Position numbers and translations under genes: made by a program. From contig JAPKCP010000001.1 in the NCBI GenBank assembly GCA_028822885.1, positions 1 through 36,622 of the forward strand: a stretch of DNA of 36,622 nucleotides, read 5' to 3'. Of the stretch, positions 8,334 through 15,784 are shown piece after piece. The notes beneath the pieces are model-generated. The model was not told the DNA's origin, did no database searches, and worked only from the letters and a program-made list of their open reading frames with translations. The DNA is from Yoonia sp. (lineage in GTDB: Bacteria > Pseudomonadota > Alphaproteobacteria > Rhodobacterales > Rhodobacteraceae). Within the stretch, counting starts at the first letter, position 1. The number at the start of each line of letters is the position of its first letter.

Positions 8334-8999
8334 ATGCCAAGTGAACGCAAATCCCGCACTGTCCAACGCACTTCGTTTCATGATCCAGTTGGCGACATGA
8401 TCCTGCAATCAGTTGAGCAGCATTGGCGCTCACTGCGCAAAGGGGCTGATGTGCCGCAGCGGATTGATTTCATGCCGGGACCGATGTCAGAGTGTTTGGC
8501 GCATTGCTTTATGCTGGAACGCGTAACGCCATCGGTTGCTCGGATTCGTGTCGCGGGTCAGGCCATTCATACGCTGTTGAAGATGGACCCACGGGGCATG
8601 CCAATGAGTGTCTTGTTCACCCCCGCAGGACGCCAAATGCTTGCACCTATTGTAAGTGATGTTTGCGAAAACGCCGCAATCTTCGAAGTTCCGCTGACTG
8701 CGAACAGAGGTCTTGGGCGGTCGCCGCTCAAGGGCCGATTGCTGCTGCTGCCATTAAGACATGACGGTGATGCCATTAATCGATTGCTAGGTGCCCTCGT
8801 CGTCGATGGCCGGATTGGTCGCCGGACTTTGAGGTTCGACTTTGATCAAAATGTCGCCACACGGACGCAAACTATCCAACCTGTCATACGCACGGTGCAT
8901 GAAGTCATGAGCGAGCCAGCTGACATTGTCGTGCTGCCACCGCGAATGAAACGACAAGGACCTAGACCTGCCCTGCGCTTGGTCGTCGACAACGGTTAA
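8334..8999 (+). CDS. Stand-alone PAS-domain protein (PAS_5 type)
   Basis: The 221 residues resemble the alphaproteobacterial PAS_5 family. The segment from about residue 20 (DMILQSVEQHWRSLR) to about 165 covers the fold, with VARIRVAGQAIHTLL and GMPMSVLFTPAGRQ as typical family stretches. No kinase, cyclase or DNA-binding domain follows; the tail is short and basic. The ATG has AAGAAGGA seven bases upstream. The gene is monocistronic, bounded by divergent yicC and a shared terminator with the convergent DAHP synthase gene. What it senses or regulates cannot be read from the sequence. Confidence 0.75.
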   Translation: MPSERKSRTVQRTSFHDPVGDMILQSVEQHWRSLRKGADVPQRIDFMPGPMSECLAHCFMLERVTPSVARIRVAGQAIHTLLKMDPRGMPMSVLFTPAGRQMLAPIVSDVCENAAIFEVPLTANRGLGRSPLKGRLLLLPLRHDGDAINRLLGALVVDGRIGRRTLRFDFDQNVATRTQTIQPVIRTVHEVMSEPADIVVLPPRMKRQGPRPALRLVVDNG

Positions 9000-9006
9000 A
9001 ACAAAA

Positions 9007-9035
9007 AAAGGCGGGCCATCTAGGGACCCGCCTTT
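9007..9035. terminator. Bidirectional terminator between the PAS gene and DAHP synthase
   Basis: A perfect nine-base-pair stem (AAAGGCGGG / CCCGCCTTT) encloses an 11-base loop between two convergent genes. On the minus strand it is followed by an uninterrupted run of seven T, giving a strong intrinsic terminator for the DAHP synthase transcript. On the plus strand the tail is TTTCTTC, which is weaker but plausible. Confidence 0.9.
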
Positions 9036-9052
9036 CTTCAACCTGAAGGTTT

Positions 9053-10426
9053 TTAACTAGCGGCCGCCGCAGCCTGCAAAGTTGTACGGCGTGCCGACAG
9101 CTCTTCGGCAACCAAAAATGCCAGTTCAAGTGACTGGGATGCATTCAAACGCGGATCACAAGCGGTGTGATACCGATCAGCAAGATTCTCATCGGTCACA
9201 GCGCGTACACCACCGGTGCATTCTGTGACGTCCGCACCCGTCATCTCAAAGTGAACGCCGCCCGGCGTGGTACCCTCAGCATTATGAACGCCAAAGAATT
9301 CGCGGACTTCGCGAAGCACAGATTCGAACGGACGAGTCTTATAGCCAGTCGTCGACTTGATTGTGTTCCCGTGCATCGCATCACAAGTCCAAGTCACGTT
9401 TGCGCCTTCTTCTTTCACGGCTTTGATCAGGCGCGGCAGGTGTTCACCAACTGAGCCAGCACCAAAACGTGCAATAAGGGTCAAACGACCTTCTTCGTTG
9501 TTCGGATTCAACGCGGACATCAGCGCCTTCAAATGGCCAGATGTCATTGTCGGACCACACTTGAGGCCAATTGGGTTTTGCACGCCTTTGCAGAACTCAA
9601 CGTGGGCACCATCAGGCTGGCGTGTTCGATCACCGATCCAAATCATGTGGCCGGACCCTGCGAGCATCTTACCTGTTGTCGAATCGACCCGTGTCAGGGC
9701 CTCTTCATACTCAAGCAACAATGCTTCGTGGGACGTATAGAACTCAACAGTCCGCAACTCATGATTTGTTTCCGTGGACAGGCCTGCGGCTTCCATGAAA
9801 TCAAGCGTATCAGAAATGCGTTCTGCCATATCACGGTATTTCTTCGCGCCTGACCCTTCAGCAAAGCCCAATGTCCATTGGTGAACCTGATGAACGTCAG
9901 CGTAGCCACCGGTTGAAAATGCCCGCAACAAGTTCAGCGTTGCTGCAGCCTGCATATAAGCTTGTGTCATCCGTTCGGGGTCTGGGATCCGGGCCTCTGG
10001 CGTGAAGTCGAAACCGTTGATGATGTCACCACGGTAGCTTGGCAATTCAACACCGTCGATTGTCTCCATATCAGCAGAGCGTGGCTTGGCCATTTGACCA
10101 GCCATGCGTCCAACTTTTACGACCGGCACTTTTGCGCCGTAAGTTAGTACCATCGCCATCTGCAACATCACTTTGAAGGTGTCGCGGATGCCATCTGCTG
10201 AAAACTCTGCAAAACTCTCTGCGCAATCACCGCCCTGCAAAAGAAACGCTTCGCCGCGCCCACATGCTGCAAGATGTTGGCGAAGCCTACGCGCTTCGCC
10301 TGCAAAAACCAGCGGAGGATATGACGACAACCGACCTTCGACAGCCTGCAAAGCTGCCGCATCAGTATAAGTTGGCATTTGGACCCGTGGCTTGTTGCGC
10401 CAGTCCGTTTTTTGCCATGTCGTCAT
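9053..10426 (-). CDS. aroG: Class II 3-deoxy-7-phosphoheptulonate (DAHP) synthase
   Basis: Condenses phosphoenolpyruvate and erythrose 4-phosphate, the first step of the shikimate pathway. The 457 residues match the plant/mycobacterial class II family and not the short class I enzymes. Landmarks are LLQGGDCAESF with the metal-ligand Cys68, VKVGRMAGQMAKPRS, YTSHEALLLEYEEALTR, IWIGDRTRQ, CKGVQNPIGLKCGP, WTCDAMHGNT and HFEMTGADVTECTGG. The symbol follows M. tuberculosis AroG; other annotators use aroF. It is monocistronic, with a good promoter at 10484-10512 and a strong terminator. An inverted repeat in the leader hints at regulation. Confidence 0.96.
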   Translation of the reverse strand: MTTWQKTDWRNKPRVQMPTYTDAAALQAVEGRLSSYPPLVFAGEARRLRQHLAACGRGEAFLLQGGDCAESFAEFSADGIRDTFKVMLQMAMVLTYGAKVPVVKVGRMAGQMAKPRSADMETIDGVELPSYRGDIINGFDFTPEARIPDPERMTQAYMQAAATLNLLRAFSTGGYADVHQVHQWTLGFAEGSGAKKYRDMAERISDTLDFMEAAGLSTETNHELRTVEFYTSHEALLLEYEEALTRVDSTTGKMLAGSGHMIWIGDRTRQPDGAHVEFCKGVQNPIGLKCGPTMTSGHLKALMSALNPNNEEGRLTLIARFGAGSVGEHLPRLIKAVKEEGANVTWTCDAMHGNTIKSTTGYKTRPFESVLREVREFFGVHNAEGTTPGGVHFEMTGADVTECTGGVRAVTDENLADRYHTACDPRLNASQSLELAFLVAEELSARRTTLQAAAAAS

Positions 10427-10460
10427 TATCTTTTCTCCAGATCTCAGAAATTATGTAACG

Positions 10461-10476
10461 CGATCAACACTGATCG
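10461..10476. repeat. Inverted repeat in the DAHP synthase leader
   Basis: CGATCA-acac-TGATCG is a perfect 6+4+6 inverted repeat. It lies between the predicted -10 box and the start codon of the DAHP synthase gene. It could be an operator or a small RNA stem. No regulator is identified. Confidence 0.4.
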
Positions 10477-10483
10477 GTTAGCG

Positions 10484-10512
10484 CTTATACCGCGCTGAGG
10501 CAGGGCGTCCAA
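10484..10512 (-). promoter_or_regulatory. Sigma-70-type promoter for DAHP synthase
   Basis: On the minus strand TTGGAC (10512-10507) and TATAAG (10489-10484) are separated by exactly 17 bases. They match the consensus at four of six and five of six positions. The -10 box ends about 57 bases upstream of the start codon. Confidence 0.72.
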
Positions 10513-10612
10513 TGCAAAAGTCCCGCAATTCGGGGTTGCAAATCTAAAGCGGGCAACAATAACTCTTGTCAGAAGCGTATTTTGGCGCGAAAGATGCCGA
10601 CAGTTAGATCTC

Positions 10613-11626
10613 GTGAGTGCCATTATGAGCGTATTAGACACCCCAAAAGTGACCGGAGACACAGCAAAGCCCAAACGCTTTGTGTTTGTGCTGCTCAATC
10701 AGTTCACAATGCTATGTTTTGCAAGCGCACTTGAGAGCCTACGGATCGCAAACCGGACGGCGGGCATTCCTTTATATACATGGCGTATTATCGGCGAGGG
10801 TGGTGAGCATGCAACTTGTTCGAATGGCTGCACATTCCAACTTGATGCCGATCTGGACGAGCTGGCTCGCGACGACATTGTTATGATTTGCGGCGGAACG
10901 AATATTCAGTCTGCAACCACAAAAAAGCTTCTCAATTGGGTCCGTCGTGAAGCCCGGCGCGGCGTTACAATTGCAGGCCTATGCACGGCAGGCTTCACGC
11001 TTGCAAAGGCTGGTTTACTCGATGGAAAAAGGGCCACAATCCACTGGGAGAATCAGGACAGCTTCATTGAAGAGTTTGAAGATATTGAACTGACAAAATC
11101 GGTTTTTGTAATTGACGGAAATCGAATCACAACGGCTGGTGGCACCGCCTCGCTCGACCTGATGCTCAAGATCATTGCACAAGACCACGGCGAAGACCTT
11201 GCAAACGCAGTTGCCGATCAGCTGATTTATTCAGCCATCCGCACTGACCAAGACACCCAGCGTTTGTCTGTCCCCACCAGAATTGGTGTGCGCCATCCAA
11301 AGCTGAGCCGGGTTATTCAGATGATGGAAAAAAATATCGAAGAGCCGATTAGCCCAGCTACTTTGGCCAAAGATGTGGGGATGTCGACCCGACAGCTGGA
11401 ACGGTTATTCCGTCGTTATCTGTCGCGGAGCCCGAAGCGGTATTATATGGAGTTGCGGCTGCTACGCGCTCGCAACCTGTTGATGCAGACTGATATGACG
11501 GTGATCAATGTCGCGCTTGCGTGTGGGTTTGCCTCACCTTCGCATTTCTCGAAATGCTACCGGTCGCACTACAATACAACGCCCTACCGCGAACGCGGCA
11601 CACAGGCGTCATCATCTGGCGCGTAG
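10613..11626 (+). CDS. GlxA-family AraC-type transcriptional regulator (GbdR-like)
   Basis: The 337 residues contain an N-terminal DJ-1/PfpI-like (class I glutamine amidotransferase fold) domain at about 22-190, with Cys124 at the elbow position in IAGLCTAGFTL. A C-terminal AraC helix-turn-helix pair follows at about 225-325 (LAKDVGMSTRQLERLFRRYL and VALACGFASPSHFSKCYR). The stretch RATIHWENQDSF is shared with GbdR/CdhR-type regulators of glycine betaine and carnitine catabolism, so an amino-acid-derived or quaternary-amine ligand is a reasonable guess. The frame opens with GTG; ATG at 10625 is an alternative. No obvious catabolic target is adjacent. It is divergent from DAHP synthase. Confidence 0.85.
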   Translation: MSAIMSVLDTPKVTGDTAKPKRFVFVLLNQFTMLCFASALESLRIANRTAGIPLYTWRIIGEGGEHATCSNGCTFQLDADLDELARDDIVMICGGTNIQSATTKKLLNWVRREARRGVTIAGLCTAGFTLAKAGLLDGKRATIHWENQDSFIEEFEDIELTKSVFVIDGNRITTAGGTASLDLMLKIIAQDHGEDLANAVADQLIYSAIRTDQDTQRLSVPTRIGVRHPKLSRVIQMMEKNIEEPISPATLAKDVGMSTRQLERLFRRYLSRSPKRYYMELRLLRARNLLMQTDMTVINVALACGFASPSHFSKCYRSHYNTTPYRERGTQASSSGA

Positions 11627-11638
11627 ACCGCTGAAAAG

Positions 11639-11667
11639 TTGACACGAATCAATCTCACCCATAATTT
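11639..11667 (+). promoter_or_regulatory. Possible promoter ahead of the lipoprotein gene
   Basis: A perfect -35 TTGACA (11639-11644) is followed by CATAAT (15-base spacer) or TAATTT (17-base spacer). The region between the regulator gene and the lipoprotein gene is AT-rich. The -10 assignment is uncertain. Confidence 0.45.
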
Positions 11668-11765
11668 CTTATTGAGGTTTTGTTCTGGTTGATGACGTTC
11701 GATTTTGGCGGGAATAAAGCTTTAATAATAAGTTTAATTTCTACAACAAGAAGAGAATCCGAATT

Positions 11766-11813
11766 ATGAATTTTGCAGATAGATAAGCAGCGTTGTCACT
11801 TTCAAACTTTTGA
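11766..11813 (+). other. Disrupted signal-peptide remnant of the downstream lipoprotein
   Basis: ATG at 11766 encodes MNFADR and then meets TAA (11784-11786). The same frame continues as AALSLSNF to TGA at 11811. The next frame over continues as LLTACGGS into the long downstream frame. Joined, these pieces resemble one lipoprotein signal peptide broken by a nonsense codon and a one-base shift near 11803-11810. A sequencing error cannot be excluded. Confidence 0.45.
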
Positions 11814-12730
11814 CGGCATGTGGCGGATCAAACAATGACACCCCGATAGAAACAACACCTGATATTCTGATAGCAAAAGCTACAGACGGTACTTTAACCG
11901 ACGTGAAAGCGGCATTTGATTCCGGCATCGTGATTCCCGCAACTGGGACTGAGACAGCCGCACTGATCCTCGATTACGAAGCGGACACATCTGCCCCGAC
12001 CGATGCCACGTTAACATTTCGGCGGACAAGCAGCGGTGATTTAGAAACGACAATCAATGGAGTGACCACGGTCTTCACCTCTGCGGACCTGGAAGAAGAC
12101 GGCGACGGCTATAGCATTGAACCTGAAGGTGGCGGTTTTATTGGTGTGTTTGGCCAAGGCGAATCTCTGCAAGACCAAATGAAAGATAGCGGATCCTATT
12201 CTGGGGCCATCTCCTATTTCTCTTCGAACGTCGATGGCAAAACGGTGTATGCATATGCGATTTTGGGTGCACGGACTGCTGCTGATGTTGCCCCAAGCGG
12301 CGGTGCGCAATTCAACGGTGACTTTAAGATTGAAAGCTTACCTGCGACTGGGTTTGAATCCTTTACAACAGACAGAACCCGTCTAGAGGGTGAAGTGACC
12401 TTGGATGTCGACGTGGCCGGTATGATTTCCGGTCGGCTGACTGATTTGACGATACGAAGTTCCAATGATGGCGACCGCGAAACTGTGCCGGGCGAAATTG
12501 CGATGAGCCAATCTGCCATCGCAGCGGGTGCATTTTCTGGCAACTTGACCGCGAACCAAACGCTTGTTGACGCAAAAGACTTTGGTCTCACAGGCGCTGA
12601 TTTTGGGTCTTATACTGGTCGCCTTTACGGTCCTGATGCAGAGGAAGCGACAGGGATACTGACAGTTACAGTCCCGCTCGACGAAGGCGTCGAAAATGGT
12701 GTTGGATATTTCCGCGCTACAACCGACTAA
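11810..12730 (+). CDS. TbpB-barrel-like surface lipoprotein, N-terminus apparently damaged
   Basis: The open frame gives 306 residues. The TTG at 11810 is the only plausible start codon in frame, but it falls inside a lipobox (L-T-A-C), leaving no signal peptide upstream. The body is acidic and rich in Gly, Thr and beta-strand patterns. The C-terminal region, with FSGNLTANQTLVDA and GSYTGRLYGPDAEEATG, resembles the beta-barrel of transferrin-binding-protein-B-like lipoproteins. Such Roseobacter proteins are usually called transferrin-binding-like or hypothetical; iron binding is not implied. The frame is clean for over 900 bases, so any lesion is recent. It may be a pseudogene or mis-sequenced. 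Confidence 0.6.
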   Translation: MTACGGSNNDTPIETTPDILIAKATDGTLTDVKAAFDSGIVIPATGTETAALILDYEADTSAPTDATLTFRRTSSGDLETTINGVTTVFTSADLEEDGDGYSIEPEGGGFIGVFGQGESLQDQMKDSGSYSGAISYFSSNVDGKTVYAYAILGARTAADVAPSGGAQFNGDFKIESLPATGFESFTTDRTRLEGEVTLDVDVAGMISGRLTDLTIRSSNDGDRETVPGEIAMSQSAIAAGAFSGNLTANQTLVDAKDFGLTGADFGSYTGRLYGPDAEEATGILTVTVPLDEGVENGVGYFRATTD

Positions 12731-12737
12731 TGCGATG

Positions 12738-12753
12738 TTTGGGCTTGCCCAAA
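12738..12753 (+). terminator. Short hairpin after the lipoprotein gene
   Basis: TTTGGGC-TT-GCCCAAA is perfectly self-complementary (six pairs plus a four-base loop is the realistic fold). It begins eight bases after the stop codon and is followed by TTTCTG. It may be a weak terminator. Confidence 0.45.
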
Positions 12754-12779
12754 TTTCTGACAACCTAACACAACATTAC

Positions 12780-12807
12780 AAGCCCGTTTGCACATGCAGG
12801 CGGGCTT
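12780..12807 (+). terminator. Probable terminator upstream of livK
   Basis: AAGCCCG (12780-12786) pairs with CGGGCTT (12801-12807) around a 14-base loop that contains an inner GC...GC pair, followed by CTTT. It separates the lipoprotein gene from the liv operon. Confidence 0.6.
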
Positions 12808-12952
12808 CTTTGGGCTGATGACCTGTCCTTGATTGGAAACGCAGGTAAATGAGCTTTCTGAGGGAGACATAACGCCAATGCCTTCCCTTTTGCGATTGGC
12901 CTGCGTAACCTATCCAACAGGATGACAAATATATCCACTAGGGAGAGACGTT

Positions 12953-14149
12953 ATGAAAAACCTTTTGATGGCGACAACCGCCATTGTTATGACTGCTGGC
13001 GCTGGTTTTGCCGACGGTCACGCGAACGAAGTTAAAATTGGTGTGATCCTCGGTTTCACAGGTCCACTTGAATCCATCACACCCGCGATGGGTGCTGGCG
13101 CCGAATTGGCGATGGCCGAAGTCACAGAATCAGGTGCATTGCTTGAAGGTGCCACTGTTACGTCAGTCCGTGCCGACAGCACGTGTATCGATGCAGGTGC
13201 TGCGACAACAGCCGCAGAGCGTTTGATCACGGCCGAAGGCGTCAACGCCATCATGGGCGCTGATTGTTCCGGCGTCACTGGCGCAATCCTGTCCAACGTT
13301 GCATTGCCAAACGGCGTCGTGATGATTTCACCATCAGCGACATCTCCGGGCCTGTCCACAGCAGAAGACAACGGTTTGTTCTTCCGCACGGCCCCGTCTG
13401 ACGCGCGCCAAGGTGTGATTATGACCGAGATTCTCACAGATCGCGGCATCACCGAAGTGGCACTGACTTACACAAACAACGACTACGGCAAGGGTCTTGC
13501 TGATGCGTTCCAAGGTTCCTTCGAGGCAGCTGGCGGAACGGTCACGATTTCTGCAGCCCACGAAGACGGCAAAGCAGATTATTCAGCAGAAGTTGGTGCA
13601 CTTGCATCCGCTGGTGGCGACGTTCTGGTTGTTGCAGGCTATGTTGACCAAGGTGGATCTGGTGTTGTGCGCGGCGCGATCGACGCAGGTGCATTTGAAA
13701 CGTTCTACTTCCCAGATGGTATGGTCGGCAAAAAGCTGAACGAGAACTTTGGCGCAGAGCTAGACGGATCGTTTGGCGCATATCCGGGTACAGACAGTGC
13801 TGGTGCTGCGAAGTTCGTTGAAATGGCTGAAGCTGCCGGTTTCGATGGCACAGGCGCATTTGCACCAGAATCATATGACGCCGCTGCGTTGATCATGTTG
13901 GCGATGCAAGCTGCTGGGTCTTCTGCTTCTGCGGATTTCAAAGATCACGTGATGGACGTGGCAAATGCACCAGGCGTTCAGATCATGCCGGGTCAACTTG
14001 CTGAAGGTCTCGTGCTCTTGGCTGCAGGTTATGAAATCGACTATGTCGGTGCATCTGCTGTTGATCTAATCGGCCCCGGTGAATCTGCTGGTAATTACCA
14101 AGAGATTGAATTCGCTGATGGCGTTTATTCCACAATCGGTTTCCGTTAA
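12953..14149 (+). CDS. livK: Branched-chain-amino-acid-type ABC transporter substrate-binding protein
   Basis: Periplasmic ligand-binding subunit of the transporter encoded downstream. The 398 residues begin with a signal peptide (MKNLLMATTAIVMTAGAGFA, cut before DGHANEVK) and then show the type I periplasmic-binding fold: VKIGVILGFTGPLES, NGVVMISPSATSPGLS, FFRTAPSDARQG and YTNNDYGKGLADAF. Two cysteines (in DSTCID and GADCSG) could form the disulfide usual in this family. The Shine-Dalgarno sequence AGGGAGAG precedes the ATG. The ligand is not certain: family members bind branched-chain amino acids but also amides, urea or aromatic acids. A strong hairpin follows. Confidence 0.9.
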   Translation: MKNLLMATTAIVMTAGAGFADGHANEVKIGVILGFTGPLESITPAMGAGAELAMAEVTESGALLEGATVTSVRADSTCIDAGAATTAAERLITAEGVNAIMGADCSGVTGAILSNVALPNGVVMISPSATSPGLSTAEDNGLFFRTAPSDARQGVIMTEILTDRGITEVALTYTNNDYGKGLADAFQGSFEAAGGTVTISAAHEDGKADYSAEVGALASAGGDVLVVAGYVDQGGSGVVRGAIDAGAFETFYFPDGMVGKKLNENFGAELDGSFGAYPGTDSAGAAKFVEMAEAAGFDGTGAFAPESYDAAALIMLAMQAAGSSASADFKDHVMDVANAPGVQIMPGQLAEGLVLLAAGYEIDYVGASAVDLIGPGESAGNYQEIEFADGVYSTIGFR

Positions 14150-14164
14150 TCGGTCCTGAAACTC

Positions 14165-14196
14165 TGAAACGGTGCGGGAATTCTCGCGCCGTTTCA
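14165..14196 (+). promoter_or_regulatory. Intercistronic hairpin between livK and livG
   Basis: A 12-base-pair stem (TGAAACGGTGCG / CGCGCCGTTTCA, one G-T wobble) has an eight-base loop. It starts 15 bases after the livK stop and has no T-run. Its position parallels the pstS-pstC hairpin and suggests mRNA stabilisation or partial termination that raises the binding-protein yield. The effect is inferred. Confidence 0.7.
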
Positions 14197-14236
14197 ACAA
14201 GATAAGTCGCGTTCTTAACGCGTGAGGGTGGGGTCG

Positions 14237-15022
14237 ATGATCGTTGTAGAGAATTTAGTGAAAACCTTTGGGGGTTTTCGCGCAGTGGATGGTGCGTCTT
14301 TGCAGATTGCAGAAGGCACGATCACCGGATTGATTGGCCCAAATGGGGCTGGAAAAACCACTCTTTTTAATGTGATTGCGGGTGTCCACGCACCGACGTC
14401 TGGTCGTGTAACGATGCAGGGTGAGGCCATCACTGGCCTACCCCCACATGAGCTGTTCCACAAAGGGCTGTTGCGAACCTTCCAAATCGCACATGAATTT
14501 TCCTCGATGACTGTGCGCGAAAACCTGATGATGGTGCCCGGTGCCCAATCGGGAGAGACGCTGTGGAATGCATGGTTTGGCCGTAAAGGCATTGCTGACG
14601 AGGAACGCGCATTGGGCGAAGCCGCTGATGAAGTGCTCGCTTTCCTGACCATTGATCACCTGACCTATGAAAAAGCGGGCAACCTGTCTGGTGGTCAGAA
14701 AAAGCTGCTTGAGCTTGGTCGTACGATGATGGTCGACGCGAAGATCGTGTTTTTGGATGAGGTTGGCGCAGGCGTGAACCGCACCCTTTTGAACACCATC
14801 GGTGATGCGATTATCCGACTGAACAAGGAGCGTGGTTACACGTTCGTCGTTATTGAACACGACATGGATTTCATCGGGCGCTTATGTGATCCCGTTATTT
14901 GTATGGCTGAAGGCAAAGTTCTCGCTGAAGGCACACTGGCTGAGATTAAAGCCAATGAGCAAGTGATCGAGGCCTATTTGGGCACTGGTTTGAAGAATAA
15001 AGACAAGGTGGCGACAGTTTGA
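14237..15022 (+). CDS. livG: Branched-chain-type ABC transporter ATPase LivG
   Basis: One of two ATPases driving the Liv-type importer. The ATG at 14237 (261 residues, MIVVENLVKTFGGF) is preceded by GAGGGTGGGG and is preferred to the GTG at 14222. Walker A is GPNGAGKT (34-41), the signature is LSGGQKKLLELGR and the switch region is VIEHDMDFI. The Walker B segment reads VFLDEVGAGVN, where most ABC proteins have DEP; the catalytic Glu is present, so the change probably does not abolish activity. It follows livK after a hairpin and precedes livF by 48 bases. Confidence 0.92.
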   Translation: MIVVENLVKTFGGFRAVDGASLQIAEGTITGLIGPNGAGKTTLFNVIAGVHAPTSGRVTMQGEAITGLPPHELFHKGLLRTFQIAHEFSSMTVRENLMMVPGAQSGETLWNAWFGRKGIADEERALGEAADEVLAFLTIDHLTYEKAGNLSGGQKKLLELGRTMMVDAKIVFLDEVGAGVNRTLLNTIGDAIIRLNKERGYTFVVIEHDMDFIGRLCDPVICMAEGKVLAEGTLAEIKANEQVIEAYLGTGLKNKDKVATV

Positions 15023-15070
15023 TGAGGTTGGATTTGAGTTGTTTTGGCCAAATGAAGATGGGTGTTGCGC

Positions 15071-15784
15071 ATGTCTGAACCGTTTTTGATTGGTGATAAG
15101 ATGACGGGCGGCTACGGCAAAGGCCCCGACATTCTACACGGTTGTACAATCGCTGTCGAACGCGGTGAGATTGCAGTCATTGTTGGCCCAAATGGTGCCG
15201 GTAAATCGACTGCCATGAAGGCTTTGTTTGGTATGTTGAACGTGCATTCAGGCGCTGTGCGGCTTGACGGTGAGGACATCACAAAGCTGTCCCCGCAAGA
15301 TCGCGTCATGAAAGGCATGGGGTTCGTGCCGCAAGTCCGTAATATTTTCACGTCAATGACCGTCGAAGAGAACCTTGAAATGGGGGCTTTCATCCGCGAG
15401 GACAACATTAAAACGACAATGGAACAGGTTTATGAACTGTTCCCGATCTTACGCGATAAACGCAATCAGGCAGCGGGCGAATTGTCCGGTGGTCAGCGTC
15501 AGCAGGTTGCTGTTGGGCGTGCTTTGATGACCCAACCAAAAGTCTTGATGCTTGATGAGCCGACAGCTGGCGTGTCACCGATTGTCATGGATGAGCTGTT
15601 TGACCGCATTATTGAGGTAGCCCGCACCGGAATTCCGATCTTGATGGTGGAACAGAACGCCCGCCAAGCGCTTGAGATTGCGGACAAAGCCTATGTTCTT
15701 GTGCAAGGGCGCAATGCCCATACTGGAACAGGAAAAGAACTGCTGGCCAATCCCGAAGTCCGCGCGAGTTTCTTGGGCGGATGA
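15071..15784 (+). CDS. livF: Branched-chain-type ABC transporter ATPase LivF
   Basis: Second ATPase of the Liv-type importer, 237 residues from the ATG at 15071; a GTG at 15062 would add three residues. It has Walker A GPNGAGKS (39-46), the Q-loop VPQVRNIF, the signature LSGGQRQQ and a canonical Walker B LMLDEPTAGVSP. The switch histidine position reads MVEQNARQ, which is normal for LivF. The stop codon overlaps the start of the small exported-protein gene (ATGA). Confidence 0.93.
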   Translation: MSEPFLIGDKMTGGYGKGPDILHGCTIAVERGEIAVIVGPNGAGKSTAMKALFGMLNVHSGAVRLDGEDITKLSPQDRVMKGMGFVPQVRNIFTSMTVEENLEMGAFIREDNIKTTMEQVYELFPILRDKRNQAAGELSGGQRQQVAVGRALMTQPKVLMLDEPTAGVSPIVMDELFDRIIEVARTGIPILMVEQNARQALEIADKAYVLVQGRNAHTGTGKELLANPEVRASFLGG

